The notes under the pieces: model-generated
What the model saw: only the letters and a program-made list of their open reading frames with translations
Database searches by the model: none
Told to the model about the DNA's origin: nothing
Shown here: positions 33,384 through 43,742 of the stretch, piece by piece
How positions within the stretch are numbered: position 1 is the stretch's first letter
How the letters are laid out: the number at the start of each line of letters is the position of its first letter
NCBI GenBank assembly: GCA_949592205.1
Contig: CATIUR010000006.1
Span: 66,460,001 to 66,524,000 of the forward strand
Length of the DNA stretch: 64,000 nucleotides
Direction of reading: 5' to 3'
Origin: Helichrysum umbraculigerum
Lineage: Eukaryota; Streptophyta; Magnoliopsida; Asterales; Asteraceae
Made by a program: the position numbers and the translations under genes

Positions 33384-36300
33384 AAGATTTCGTCCCCGAA
33401 ATCTCAACATGATCAAACAATCCTGGATATCTGGATTTCATGGATTCTTCGGTCTCCCAAGTCAAATTAGAACCTAAACTATGTCTCCATCTCACTAAAA
33501 CCATAGGAATGTGTTTCTTCCTAAGTTTAGTAACCTTTCGATCGACAATTTCAATAGGTTCTTCAACTAATTTCTGGTTCTGGTCGACTTTCAAGTTTTT
33601 CAAAGGAAGAATCTGTGATTGATCTTCAACGTTGCACTTTCTCAAATAACAGATATTGAACTTGTTATGAATACCAGCAAGTTCAGGAGGAAGATCAAGC
33701 ATAACCGACTGATCATTAACAACTTGACTTATTCTGAACGGTCCAATGTATCGTGGAGCCAATTTACCTCGTTTCCCAAATCTAATAACACCTTTCCACG
33801 GAGAAACTTTAAGATAAACTAACTCACCTACAGAGAAAGTCACTGGTCGTCTACGTGGATTTGCATACTGTTTCTGTCTGTCACGTGCAGCTTTTAACTT
33901 TTCTCGTGCAACTGCCACTTTCTCAGCCGTTATCTGAACAATGTCTGGACCCGCAAATTGTTTCTCACCAGCTTCTAACCAACAAGTAGGCGTTCTGCAA
34001 CGTCTACCATATAACATTTCATAAGGAGGCATACCGATACTGGAATGATAAGAATTATTATAAGCAAATTCCACTAACGGTAAATGAGAATCCCAAGAAC
34101 CTCCATATTCCAAAACACAAGCCCGTAACATATCCTCAAGCGTCTGAATCGTACGCTCTGACTGACCGTCTGTCTGAGGATGATAAGATGTACTGAGATT
34201 CACACGTGTACCCAATTCTTGTTGCAAACTCTGCCAGAATTGAGAAATAAACCGAGAATCTCTATCTGACACAATCGACAAAGGAATTCCATGTCTCGAA
34301 ACAATTTCATTCATATATAACTGTGCAAGCTTACTCAGAGATGCAGTCCCACTGGTAGCCAGAAAATGAGCACTTTTGGTCAACTGATCAACAATGACCC
34401 AAATCATATCATTACCTCGAGACGTACGTGGAAGTTTAGTCACAAAATCCATAGTGATATGTTCCCATTTCCATTCTGGAATTTTCAACTGTTTCAATGA
34501 CCCATACGGTTTCTGGTGTTCAGCTTTAACCTGAGCACAAATATGACACGAACTAACAAACTGTGCAATATCAGTTTTCATTGTGGGCCACCAATACAAG
34601 AGTTTTAAGTCATTATACATACGGGTACTGCCAGGATGAACAGATAAACGTGACTTATGGGCTTCAGTCAAAATTATATCCCGAATACCTCCAATCAGAG
34701 GAATCCATACACGAGACTGAAAAGTCTTTAATCCTCTAGAATCATCAACTAACAAATCTTTTCTTTTCAACATGATCTCTGACTTTAGATTAGGATCTAA
34801 TAAAGCTTCTAACTGTGCATCTTTAATTCTATCCACTAAGTCAGAAGAAACATCAACTTTCAAATAATAAATGCGGTCAGAAGTACCTTTTCTGCTTAAC
34901 GCATCAGCAACCACGTTTGCCTTTCCTGGATGGTAACGAATTTCACAATCATAATCTTTGATTAGTTCTAACCATCGTCTCTGACGCATATTCAGTTCTT
35001 TCTGAGAAAACATATACTGAAGACTCTTGTGATCTGTACAAATAATACATCTTGTACCATATAGATAATGTCTCCAGATTTTCAGTGCAAACACAACAGC
35101 TGCCAGTTCTAAATCATGGGTAGGGTAATTTTTTTCATGTTGTTTCAATTGCCGAGAAGCATAAGCAATAACTCTGTCTCTCTGCATAAGAACACTACCC
35201 AAACCAGCATAGGATGCATCACAATAAACAATAAAATCATCTGAGCCATCTGGCAAAGCTAACACAGGTGCCTGACACAATAACTGCTTTAAGGTCTGAA
35301 AAGCTGTCTCCTGTGACTCATCCCACTGAAACTTAATATCTTTTCTTGTCAATCTAGTTAACGGACCAGCAATCTTTGAAAAATCTTTAATGAATTTTCT
35401 ATAATATCCAGCTAGCCCAAGAAAACTTTTGATTTCAGAAGGATTCTTTGGAACATTCCAATTCATAACAGCTTCAATTTTAGCAGGATCAACTTTGACA
35501 CCATCATTACAAATAATATGACCCAGAAACTGTACTTCCCGAATCCAGAACTCACATTTAGAAAATTTGGCATACAAGTGTTCTCTTTTCAATGTTTCTA
35601 ACACTATTCTCAAATGCAAATCATGTTCTGATTCAGATTTAGAGTATACCAGAATATCATCGATAAACACAATAACAAATTTATCGAGAAAAGGCCGACA
35701 AACGCGGTTCATCAAATCCATAAAAACTGCTGGAGCATTAGTCAAACCAAAAGGCATAACCAGGAATTCAAAGTGACCATACCTGGTTCGAAAAGCAGTT
35801 TTAGGAATATCTTGTTCACGAACACGAACTTGATGATAACCTGATCTCAAGTCAATTTTAGAATAGAATGAAGATCCCTGCAACTGATCAAACAAATCGT
35901 CTATGCGAGGCAGTGGATATTTATTCTTTACTGTTCTTTTGTTCAGTTCCCTATAATCAATACACATTCTAAAAGACACATCCTTCTTTTTCACAAACAA
36001 AACTGGTGCACCCCAAGGGGAAGAACTAGGTCTAATGAATCCTTTATCCAATAACTCCTGTATCTGATTCATCATTTCGCGTAATTCAGAAGGAGCTAAT
36101 CTATAGGGAGCTTTAGCTACAGGCGACGAGCCAGGAACAAGATCAATCTGATATTCAACTTCCCTAACCGGTGGTAAACCAGGCAGTTCATCGGGAAACA
36201 CTTCCGAATATTCGGAAACAACCGGAACATCAGAAATGGATTTCTTTTCTAATTTCACATCAATCACATAAGCCAGGTAAGACTCACAGCCTTTAGACAA

Positions 36301-36882
36301 CGACTTCCTAGCTTTCATCATAGAAATCAGAGGTATACACTCACCATCCCTTTCTCCTCGAGCCACAACATATGACTCTTCAGAAATTGGGATTCTAATC
36401 AGCTTATGGTGGCAATCTATACTAGCTTTAAACTGACTCAACCAATCCATGCCAACAATCACATCAAAACTTGGAATCGGCATTAACAGAAACGAAATTG
36501 GAAAAGTCTGGCCATCAATTACAATATTAGTTCCAGTCACCGAGGTGGTAACAGGAACTAACTTTCCACTAACAATCTCTACTTCTAAGGGCTTAGTTAT
36601 CACAGTAGGAATCAGTTTCAACTTATCACAGAAACACACAGATATAAATGAGCAGTTTGCTCCAGAATCAAATAAAATACGTGCTGGTACAGAGTTTATA
36701 AGAAAAGTACCAGTGATAACATCTTCTGTGTGAACAGCCTCATCGACTGTCATCTGAAACGCCCTACTAGTAGCCGGCGGAGGATTCTTCCGCTTTTGCC
36801 CGGAAGATGACGAACTCCCGACCGAAACCGAACCCTGCCACCTTTGTTTCCCTTTTTCCTGAAGATTCATTTCTGGATTCAT
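33379..36882 (-). CDS. Tekay-type Pol: protease, RT, RNase H, integrase, chromodomain
   Basis: Open frame of 1167 residues with no stop. In order: aspartic protease DSGA at 72-75; reverse transcriptase with the RMCIDYRELN block near 305-314 and catalytic FIDD at 406-409; RNase H with VYCDAS (D555), E592 and TDHKS (D617); integrase zinc finger H742, H749, C779, C782; catalytic core D812, D873, E909 (D-x60-D-x35-E); GPF near 1046-1049; C-terminal chromodomain about 1107-1157 ending in a WETEESMKSRYPGLF-like helix. All catalytic residues expected for the family are present, so the product could be active. The upstream limit is arbitrary: the first methionine lies in the overlap with gag, and translation probably continues from gag by frameshift. 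No zinc knuckle precedes the protease. Confidence 0.95.
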   Translation of the reverse strand: MNPEMNLQEKGKQRWQGSVSVGSSSSSGQKRKNPPPATSRAFQMTVDEAVHTEDVITGTFLINSVPARILFDSGANCSFISVCFCDKLKLIPTVITKPLEVEIVSGKLVPVTTSVTGTNIVIDGQTFPISFLLMPIPSFDVIVGMDWLSQFKASIDCHHKLIRIPISEESYVVARGERDGECIPLISMMKARKSLSKGCESYLAYVIDVKLEKKSISDVPVVSEYSEVFPDELPGLPPVREVEYQIDLVPGSSPVAKAPYRLAPSELREMMNQIQELLDKGFIRPSSSPWGAPVLFVKKKDVSFRMCIDYRELNKRTVKNKYPLPRIDDLFDQLQGSSFYSKIDLRSGYHQVRVREQDIPKTAFRTRYGHFEFLVMPFGLTNAPAVFMDLMNRVCRPFLDKFVIVFIDDILVYSKSESEHDLHLRIVLETLKREHLYAKFSKCEFWIREVQFLGHIICNDGVKVDPAKIEAVMNWNVPKNPSEIKSFLGLAGYYRKFIKDFSKIAGPLTRLTRKDIKFQWDESQETAFQTLKQLLCQAPVLALPDGSDDFIVYCDASYAGLGSVLMQRDRVIAYASRQLKQHEKNYPTHDLELAAVVFALKIWRHYLYGTRCIICTDHKSLQYMFSQKELNMRQRRWLELIKDYDCEIRYHPGKANVVADALSRKGTSDRIYYLKVDVSSDLVDRIKDAQLEALLDPNLKSEIMLKRKDLLVDDSRGLKTFQSRVWIPLIGGIRDIILTEAHKSRLSVHPGSTRMYNDLKLLYWWPTMKTDIAQFVSSCHICAQVKAEHQKPYGSLKQLKIPEWKWEHITMDFVTKLPRTSRGNDMIWVIVDQLTKSAHFLATSGTASLSKLAQLYMNEIVSRHGIPLSIVSDRDSRFISQFWQSLQQELGTRVNLSTSYHPQTDGQSERTIQTLEDMLRACVLEYGGSWDSHLPLVEFAYNNSYHSSIGMPPYEMLYGRRCRTPTCWLEAGEKQFAGPDIVQITAEKVAVAREKLKAARDRQKQYANPRRRPVTFSVGELVYLKVSPWKGVIRFGKRGKLAPRYIGPFRISQVVNDQSVMLDLPPELAGIHNKFNICYLRKCNVEDQSQILPLKNLKVDQNQKLVEEPIEIVDRKVTKLRKKHIPMVLVRWRHSLGSNLTWETEESMKSRYPGLFDHVEISGTKSS

Positions 36883-37726
36883 GATCGGATTTATCCTTAG
36901 ATGGAAAAACTGAACCTCTCATATCACTATCAACTGAACGTGTGAGGTTGAAGGCTTGAGATAAAGTACTTGCTAATCTCACAGTGGTACGATAATTAGA
37001 AGGTAATGCATCAACAAACTGTTCAATTTTCGTTTTCTCATCAGGGACCCACTGCTGAACAAACCTCAATTTCTCGGTGAACTGAGTTATTAGCTCATCC
37101 ATTGTCATCTTATCAGTCAATTGAAGGTTTACAAATTCCCGTCTGATCCGAGCCATTTCAAAATCTGAACAATACTGATTTCGAACCGCTTGATGAAATT
37201 CGGACCACTGAATAGTTCCCTTTTGTTGTTGGGTCAAATGGCCGGTAATAGAATCCCACCAGACCATTGCATCATCCTTAAGACACTGTACTGCATATGG
37301 AACTTTAAACTTTTCCTCACAACAAGTCACTTCAAACTTTCTTTCAATGTTTCTCAACCAATTCAAAGTAACAGTCGGATTAGGACTACCAGAATATTCA
37401 GGAGGTTTACTGGCCATAAAGGTCTTGAAAGAACATGTCTTATTAGCCTGGGATGAGGGAATAGTACCAAATGGATAGATAGGTTGTTGAAACCGTTGCT
37501 GAGATGACGCAGCTTCAGTTTGTCTTTTGAATTCTCTAAGGGAAATCAATTCATCTTCCATTTCGTGCATATAATCATCCTGATTTGATTCTTCACCAAC
37601 ACGAGCAGAAGTACCATCATGAGTCGGTGGTTCACTCTGAATGTGCAAAGTAGGAGCATCGGTTCTTGAGGCATTATTAGGGTTGGCGGTCGTTTGCTCG
37701 TGATCTGCCATATCTGTTTTCATCAC
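36767..37726 (-). CDS. Tekay-type Gag, out of frame with pol and lacking a CCHC knuckle
   Basis: 319 codons; a start at MADHEQ a few codons in is equally possible. Middle part matches plant chromovirus capsid: FMASKPPEYSGSPNP, then LRNIERKFEV, VWWDSITG, WSEFHQAVRNQYCS and FVDALPSNYRTTVRLA. It assembles the virus-like particle that packages element RNA. The normal zinc knuckle (CX2CX4HX4C) after the capsid is absent in this frame and in the pol frame, and the last 38 codons overlap pol in another frame. Most Tekay elements fuse gag and pol in one frame, so this is a deletion plus frameshift, or programmed frameshifting in a knuckle-less lineage. Confidence 0.88.
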   Translation of the reverse strand: MMKTDMADHEQTTANPNNASRTDAPTLHIQSEPPTHDGTSARVGEESNQDDYMHEMEDELISLREFKRQTEAASSQQRFQQPIYPFGTIPSSQANKTCSFKTFMASKPPEYSGSPNPTVTLNWLRNIERKFEVTCCEEKFKVPYAVQCLKDDAMVWWDSITGHLTQQQKGTIQWSEFHQAVRNQYCSDFEMARIRREFVNLQLTDKMTMDELITQFTEKLRFVQQWVPDEKTKIEQFVDALPSNYRTTVRLASTLSQAFNLTRSVDSDMRGSVFPSKDKSDHESRNESSGKRETKVAGFGFGREFVIFRAKAEESSAGY

Positions 37727-37870
37727 AATAACTCAACAATTGTTAATCGTTAGCACCTAACTACTAACAATTCATAACCAATGCTAAATCCCATACCAGG
37801 AAGGTTTGACAAAACATGCTTCAGAATTGGGATTGAACACTTTACAATGCTCAATTAGTCCAAAACTATG

Positions 37871-37882
37871 CTCTGATACCAA
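37871..37882 (-). promoter_or_regulatory. tRNA-Met-type primer binding site of the Tekay-type element
   Basis: Reverse complement reads TGGTATCAGAGC, three bases inside the 5' LTR start at 37886. Same PBS and spacing style as the LARD-like element. Confidence 0.93.
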
Positions 37883-37885
37883 CTT

Positions 37886-39746
37886 ATACACCCCTCTTTC
37901 ACTCTCATAATATTCTATTATTTTACTCGGAAGCGTATGGATTTAAAACATATTTATATACTGTACATTAAGATAATGTACACAAACAGCTACATGTTCA
38001 AAACACACCAAATTTAAACTGTTTAAAACTACACAAGCCGGGGTATTATGTATTACAAAACTAGGTTTATAACAAAACCATATCAGAGTTTACAAGCTGC
38101 CAAACTTTCCTTGCAAAACATCCACTTCCTGACCACCCACATATCAAATATAATCTGCAGGAAGTTAAAACGAGGGATTAGCACGAAGCTAAGTGAATGA
38201 ATTTATCACACACAATTCAACTTAGCATAACAATCTGTTTACAGCAATTAAACGTAAACACATTTCTATTTCTATTTCAATGAGGATCGGTGGCTCTGGA
38301 GGAATCATAATACCCGGGGATTCTCCAAGAACACTTAACGTCAATCTGTATGGCCATTACAGAATAGACCGATAACTATTGATTATTAAACTCATACACA
38401 GGTCTCAAACACAACAGATGAATCAAAACCTGTGTAATTCACATAATAACCAAAAATCCAACTATACGTTGACCTCAATAACAGATACACATAGAATCAC
38501 ATATCACGTAGATTCATAATCAATAACACAGACTAAACAGTCTTATAATCAATCTACGTTTGCTTGTCACAACCAAACGGTTACAACTAAATTGAAAGGT
38601 GAGTTCTAAATCCACTCACCGATACCTTGGTCTTCACCAACTCAGATTCCAAGTATCACTTATCTTTTGAAGGATCTGAGAACAACAATCAATATAAGTT
38701 AGTAATCAGGATCATCAATACTGAACTTATATTCAACATAATTCAAGGAACTAAATATTATTTACATAACGATAATAAGTTCCTAATCATATTCATGGTT
38801 TATAATAAAGCATATCTACATATACTTATCAACATTTTACTTTGTAATGACTTAGAATCAAAAAACTACAAAACGGGTTACTACCCGCCGGGTAGCCCAA
38901 GTACCCGCCGGGTACTGGGCTTAACCAGCCGGGTACCCGATGAAACAACCGGGTAAATTAAAATTTCATGACAACAGAACTTTTTCACGTTTTAAAGACT
39001 GGAGAAGCAGCCGGGTTCCCAGTTTACCCGCCGGGTTCCCTCATTTGGTACACTACCCGCCGGGTACGGGTTCTACCCGCCGGGTACTCACCCCTGTATC
39101 AGCATCATCGCCTAGCAAAACCCCATAACCCGAATTTTAACACCAAACTCACAAAATCAGTTTCCAACTCAAGAAATACATTCGCAGACCTCATATATCA
39201 TCATATAGGTATACTATAACATGTTTGGTACTTAAATTTAACACCAAATCATACTAAAGCTTTAAGTGATCATAAGCATGAATTTAAACATGATCATAAC
39301 TTACCAATTTGATGATGGTGATGATGATAATATGATTATGAAGCTCTAATCACTTCCAAATCACAGCTCCACAATTGATTTCTAGGTTTCTAGTTATAAG
39401 GATTTTGAAGTTTCTTGAATATTTCTAAAAGAGGAAAGTAAAGAAAACTTTCCCAAAGAGGAAAGGTTATAAGGCGGTCAAATCTTTACACCGACCCGTA
39501 ACCACTTAAAACTGGTCCCCTTTTAATCTATTGTCTGGAACCTAAAATCATTTTACGAGAAACTTATTTTATTTTACCGTGAACTATAGTAAATTAAAAC
39601 AAACAATAATTCACTATACACAATAAGTCCTGTGACCTATTTATCTAAGTTTCTCAATTTAACAGATAATACCAAATAATTTCTAAAACAATTAAATACG
39701 AAATTTAATTAATAGGAATTACCAGACTGCAGGAGAGGATGTTACA
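37886..39746 (-). repeat. 5' LTR of the Tekay-type element
   Basis: 1861 bp; drives the minus-strand transcript. Differences from the 3' LTR are scattered, mostly C/T or G/A transitions. Contains the TACCCGCCGGGTA cassette at about 38887-39086. Confidence 0.94.
38887..39086. repeat. Palindromic TACCCGCCGGGTA cassette (5' LTR)
   Basis: Same layout and unit number as 32507-32706, with one unit reading ACCCGCCGGGT instead of ACCCGTCGGGT. Confidence 0.9.
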
Positions 39747-40207
39747 AAAGTATTACCAGAACTATGAACGTAGAGGACTTAAAAGTAATTTGAAAATAGC
39801 TCATGCAGGATATAGCGAGTTTTGTACTCGTGTTCACATGTAAAACAAGGTAAAGCATGTATTCCTACCCCTGGGTTTAAAAACAGTAAAAAGAGGGGCT
39901 ATGAGACTCACCTGAGCCTGAAGAGTTACAATGAAGCAGATGTGGTGAAGAAAAATGGGATGTCTGAAGACTGTAACCTGCCGGGCGTTTATAACGCGCA
40001 AGGTTAAATAAAATAAGTAGGTATCTTAAAAGATAACCTAGGCTAGTTGTTCATCCAACTAGTAATGTCCAAATGATTTGATTTGATTGATAAGTTTGAG
40101 TTTTTGAAAACATGTACGGCTCGTTGTTGATTTTTTTGTAATAATAATTTTTAACATTATTATTTTGATTTCGAAACGTTATACTTATAAGGTATTTACA
40201 ATCTTTA

Positions 40208-40288
40208 GATGACGGGGGTCCGGAGGCAGCGCCCCTGGTTAGCGGGGTTCCAAGGGTGGCAACCCATGGCGGGGTCCAAGGGGTACTA
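40208..40288. repeat. GC-rich GGGGTCC..GCCCCTGG block of the outer LTR
   Basis: Contains GGGGGTCCGGAGGCAGCGCC, then CCTGGTTAGCGGGGTTCCAA and GGGGTCCAAGGGG. The homologous block in the next solo LTR is at about 42050-42150 in the opposite orientation. Such blocks stand out in otherwise AT-rich LTRs. Confidence 0.75.
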
Positions 40289-40394
40289 AATTGCTTTGGT
40301 GAAAAACGCATCTGGAATTTAATTTGGGTGAAATAAAGTGATAAAATTTTAGGTCTCGACGCTTAGTAAAAATTGGTTTGAAACCTTCTGTTTT

Positions 40395-40790
40395 AAGCGT
40401 CACTTATAGCGACACTTAGGGCTTAGGCGACACTCAGGAAGTGTCGCATGAAATGACAGATTCTGATTAATGCGACACTTGTGCAAGTGTCGGTTGTAAA
40501 TGTTGGTACAAGTGTCATGAGTCACTAGGGTCAGTGACGGGTGAAATCATTTCTCGATTATAGGCGTCACTTAGACAAGTGACGCTATAAGTGTCGGTTC
40601 ATAGTGACGGGTATTGAATTTGCGACACTTAGGCAAGTGTCGGGAAAAAAAGGGTTTATTGCGGCACTTAGGCAAGTGACGCAAAATTAGGGCTTTTAGC
40701 GACACTCAATGCGTCACTTAAGTGACGCACGAAGTGACGCTATACTGCAGTCGTCGTTGCGACACTTAAAGCTGTTGACGGATTTTTGAG
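40395..40790. repeat. Palindromic CGACACTT..AAGTGTCG cassette of the outer solo LTR
   Basis: Roughly 400 bp filled with GCGACACTT, AAGTGTCG, GCGTCACTT and AAGTGACGC, often paired head to head (for example CGACACTTAGGCAAGTGTCG and GCGTCACTTAAGTGACGC). At least six such dyads can be read. It occupies the position that holds an unrelated CGTCGC cassette in the solo LTR at 40817-46000. Confidence 0.92.
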
Positions 40791-41674
40791 CCAAAAACGA
40801 GTTTTCCGGCCATAGTTGTAACACCCGCCAAATTAGGACTAGTAATTAGTGCCTAATCAGATGTTAATACATGTAATTAGTTCTGTGTTAGGCTAATTAA
40901 TGTATCGAATTATATATATTGTTGAATATATACGAAAATGCGATTTGATTAAATCGTACGCAATTTAAATCGAATGTATTTCGATTCAAGTTAATACGGA
41001 CGTTGGTGACCAATTTTATTAAATAACGCTTTTATGTCAAAAATATTATTATGATAATATTTTGTATTCACTCGTATCGTACAAACGGAACTTACACAAT
41101 TTAGAATATTAAAACGCGCAAACTAAATAAACTAACTTACCTTTTTATAACTCAAATATAAAGCGATTAGTAAAATATTTAAATAAGATAACGTGTAATA
41201 ACTTGTATTTTAAAACGTACCATTTAATATGTAAAATAATTATTTAATGTTTAAACGACGGAGCAAACGAACACCGCACGGAGAGCGGAGACTGAAGGTT
41301 GGAGGATAAACCCCACTCACCTCCTTATCTCTTTCTCATTTCTCTTTTTCTTTCTCTCTCTCTTCTACTTTTTCTCTCAAAGTTTCATCACCACCAACCT
41401 CACTAAATCGCGAAATACTACTAGCAAACGGCCTTGGATTTTACTACTCCTTTGGAAGAAAACGACCACCGCATCACGATCTATCATCCTATCTTTTCGG
41501 ATTTTTGATCCGACACTTTGTAAGTTTCCGACAATTCTCGAAACTCTTCGATTTCCATTATTTTCGACTTGTGGTTGTTTGTATACACTTAAAATGTCCA
41601 TATATGGGTTGGGTAAAAGATTTGGACCGAACGGAAGCCTTTCGACCGATTTTATAGGCCACCGGAATCTGAAC

Positions 41675-41935
41675 AGACTCCGACGTCGCATCTGCGTTGG
41701 CCCAATTGCGACGTCAATTGCAACGTCGCAATACCAGTCACCACGTCGCATATAGCGACATCGTCATTAACGTCGCATTAAGTTGCCGACGTTGCGTATA
41801 GCGACGCAAGCCCTTACGTCGCAGAAATTAACAACGTCGCATATAGCGACGCCACGCACAACGTCGCATTAAATTGCGAAAGTCGCACATAGCGACGCCA
41901 TGATCAACGTCGCAGTCAGGACCTGAGACGTAAAC
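41675..41935. repeat. Palindromic CGTCGCATATAGCGACG cassette of the middle solo LTR
   Basis: About twelve ACGTCGCA or TAGCGACG half-units, several joined as ACGTCGCATATAGCGACG. Located about 860-1120 bp from the LTR start, downstream of the pyrimidine-rich stretch at 41310-41400 that probably marks the transcribed leader. Confidence 0.9.
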
Positions 41936-42049
41936 ACGGATTTTTACTAAGTGTCGAGACCTAAAATTTTAACACCTGATTTTACCCAAATTCGGTTCCA
42001 GATGCGTTTTTCGTCAAAGCAATATAGTAGAAATAAAAATTTTCCAAGC

Positions 42050-42155
42050 TGACCTGGCAGCTCGACCCCAGCCAGGGGCTCTGCCCCTTGGACCCCGCCA
42101 GGGGCTGCCGCCCCTTGGACCCCGCTACCAGGGGCGCTGCCCCGGACCCCCGTAC
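42050..42155. repeat. GC-rich CCAGGGGC..CCCCTTGGACCCCG block
   Basis: Three tandem copies of a unit like CCAGGGGCTGCCGCCCCTTG followed by GACCCCG. It is homologous, inverted, to 40208-40288 of the outer LTR. GGGGTCC..GCCCC arms can fold into hairpins. Confidence 0.8.
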
Positions 42156-43276
42156 TTAGATTCCGTAACGGCTTCGAAAACACAATCAAAACACATTTTT
42201 TCATGAAATCAAAATAATAATAGTTGAGATTATTATTACAAATCCGTCACCAACGGGCCATACATATTTTCAAACATTCGAATCAATCAACCAAATCGTA
42301 GTAATTTGGACATATATAGTTGTGAAACAACTACAAGGGTGATCTTTTGAGATACCCAATCATGTTTATAACCATCGCGTGTCGTGGACACCCTCAGGTT
42401 ACAAGTCTTTGGATTTCATTACTCGGCTAATCAATCAAAGTTTATTAAGTTAAACTCGCTAGACTCAGGTGAGTCTCATAGCCCCTCTTTTACTGTTTTA
42501 CTCACGGGTGTGATATATTGCTCAACTTTTAACATGTGAACGCAAGTACAAACATTTCATATACTACATGAGTTTTTCGAAACTAATCATTTTAAAGTCC
42601 TCCGTCAGCATAGTTGTTAATACGTTGTAGCGTGAATATTAGTATATGGTACCATATAGGATTGACCCTCCTCGTTCGGGTTAGCAAGCACTAACCGGGT
42701 AAACGGACGCACTAATATTTGGGAAGACGAATGTTGATTAGGCATTCGTGGAGGCACCTCGCCCGGAAGTCTCTATAGGGGACCCGGCCCTCGAGTTAAG
42801 CTCAACTATGTGCTCATGGCTGTATACACGATTACTATCATTAAATTGCTGGATGCAATTCATTATTTAAATCTTGCGGTTCATACTATATTAACTGATT
42901 TCAAACCTGTGAGCTCACCAGCTTTTAGCTGACCTTTTAACATGTATCGCAGGTACCAAGCAGTAGGATGTTTCTGCTTCAGGACTTTAGCTCGAGTCAG
43001 CATACAGACGATTGAGATTTTCTTGCATTAGTATATTTTGTACAAGTACTTATGGACTGAAATCTCTTTTTATTTAAACTCGAGCTATGTAAAGCTTTAA
43101 ATGTTGTAAACATTTCAATTATCAATATATTTTGTTAAAACGACGCATATAGAGTCGTTTACTGTAACAAACCCAAAATTAGGGTAAATTTAAAATTTTC
43201 CTAATTACTTGTTTACTACTGTATTTAGTATGAAATAGGACTAAGTACGATAATTACTTACTATATATGTATATAG

Positions 43277-43277
<1 letters not shown>

Positions 43278-43341
<64 letters not shown>
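43278..43341. repeat. (TA)n microsatellite in the inner solo LTR
   Basis: About 30 TA units, located 115 bp from the LTR start where related LTRs have AT-rich unrepeated sequence. Confidence 0.95.
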
Positions 43342-43351
<10 letters not shown>

Positions 43352-43681
43352 GATTCGTTCAAATCGTATGAGATTACAATTGTACAAAATACGAACGTTG
43401 GTGAACTCAAGTTATTAAATAATATGAGATTATTTGATAAACATATTTAATTCCAAATATTATTTCGATAATATCAAATAAGCATTTTGCATTGTGTAAA
43501 ATGCTCAGAAACGACCCAAACCGCGCAGAACGCGCCCGACACACGAAATACACTTAAGTAATATTTTATAACTTCATAATAAGTATTTTGATAAAATACT
43601 TCGGCTAAAAATATGTTATTTGAGTAAAACTTTTATTAGAAATATTGTATTTTAAATCGTTAACAAAACGTATCAAAGAAA

Positions 43682-43742
43682 ACGTTATACGATTAATTAA
43701 AACGTTATACGATTAATTAAAACGTTATACGATTAATTAAAA
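43682..43742 (+). repeat. Three tandem copies of a 20-mer
   Basis: Unit AACGTTATACGATTAATTAA repeated three times, followed by a diverged AACGTTAAACG. Recent slippage or unequal exchange inside the inner LTR. Confidence 0.93.

Larger units (their letters stand above)
31504..39746 (-). mobile_element. Full-length Tekay-type chromovirus (Ty3/Gypsy), TSD AAAGT
   Basis: 8243 bp on the minus strand: LTRs 37886-39746 (5', 1861 bp) and 31504-33366 (3', 1863 bp), AAAGT at 31499-31503 and 39747-39751, PBS at 37871-37882, gag then pol in element order, and PPT at 33367-33383. By eye the LTRs differ at about 15 positions (under 1%), so the insertion is young. Pol is uninterrupted and ends in a chromodomain, which in chromoviruses directs integration to particular chromatin. 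The gag-pol join is irregular (see gag). Confidence 0.93.

Noticed and set aside
40395..41935. CRISPR-like array
   Set aside because: The palindromic repeats have irregular spacing and no conserved repeat-spacer structure; the setting is a plant LTR.
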